Assembly (NCBI GenBank): GCA_903828025.1
Contig: CAIKKO010000325.1
Coordinates: 1 to 15,330, forward strand
Length of the DNA stretch: 15,330 nt
Reading direction: 5' to 3'
Source of the DNA: an uncultured Sphingomonadales bacterium
GTDB lineage: Bacteria > Pseudomonadota > Alphaproteobacteria > Sphingomonadales > Sphingomonadaceae
Part shown: positions 15,280-15,330 of the stretch, piece by piece
How positions within the stretch are numbered: position 1 is the stretch's first letter
Layout: every line of letters begins with the position of its first letter
Notes under the pieces: model-generated
Told to the model about the DNA's origin: nothing
Seen by the model: the letters and a program-made list of their open reading frames with translations, nothing else
Databases searched by the model: none
Position numbers and translations under genes: made by a program

Positions 15280-15330
15280 AGATCGGAAGAAGCACACGTC
15301 TGAACTCCAGTCACCTGAAGCTATCTCGTA
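15280..15330 (+). other. Illumina TruSeq adapter with index (assembly contamination)
   Basis: The last 51 bases are not genomic. They read AGATCGGAAG, one extra A, then AGCACACGTCTGAACTCCAG and TCAC (15280-15314): the TruSeq indexed adapter with a single inserted A. Next comes an 8-base index CTGAAGCT (15315-15322), which matches the TruSeq HT i7 index I know as D707, and then ATCTCGTA (15323-15330), the start of the fixed P7 segment that follows an index. The order adapter-index-P7 leaves no reasonable alternative. True contig sequence ends at about 15279. Confidence 0.97.

Noticed and set aside
13925..15295. 456-residue open frame on the minus strand
   Set aside because: It is antisense to a clear TonB receptor, runs into the adapter, and has a low-complexity Arg/Val/Ala composition; a GC-rich shadow frame.
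15280..15330. Genuine continuation of the TonB receptor or a mobile-element end
   Set aside because: The bases match a TruSeq adapter, index and P7 start in the right order; not biological.

Overview
The window is GC-rich, densely coded bacterial DNA. Two TonB-dependent receptors carrying sphingomonad-style 'IIVTA(R/Q)RR' TonB boxes, next to Rieske oxygenases and NTF2/SnoaL-like proteins, point to a Sphingomonadales alphaproteobacterium (Novosphingobium/Sphingobium type). This placement rests on gene style only. I see no rRNA, tRNA, CRISPR array, insertion sequence or integrase. The window looks like one catabolic/accessory locus at the end of a contig.

Layout, left to right. (1) 2-1279 (+): 5'-truncated D-aminoacylase-type amidohydrolase. 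(2) 1398-9198 (-): a head-to-tail run of seven genes, read right to left: a TauD/TfdA-type dioxygenase, a TonB receptor, a Rieske oxygenase, three tandem paralogous NTF2/SnoaL-like proteins and a second Rieske oxygenase. The last five are coupled by overlaps or gaps of at most 16 bp. (3) 9199-9424: divergent control region. (4) 9425-12880 (+): tauABCD, a taurine/sulfonate ABC importer (binding protein, ATPase, permease with overlapping reading frames) and a well conserved TauD. (5) 12906-13856 (-): LysR-type regulator, convergent with tauD. (6) 13857-14092: second divergent region with a LysR-like dyad and a 12-bp palindrome. (7) 14093-15279 (+): 5' part of a second TonB receptor. (8) 15280-15330: not genome but an Illumina TruSeq adapter with an 8-base index.

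Inferred biology: the TonB receptor would bring an organic substrate across the outer membrane. The Rieske oxygenases, perhaps with NTF2-like partners or dehydratase/isomerase-like enzymes, would oxidise it. The tauABCD arm would import a sulfonate and release sulfite. The shared divergent region suggests that sulfonate use and the oxygenase operon are co-regulated. One hypothesis is breakdown of a sulfonated or taurine-conjugated compound, with the amidohydrolase as a possible deconjugating enzyme. No ferredoxin or reductase for the Rieske enzymes is present, so electrons must come from elsewhere.
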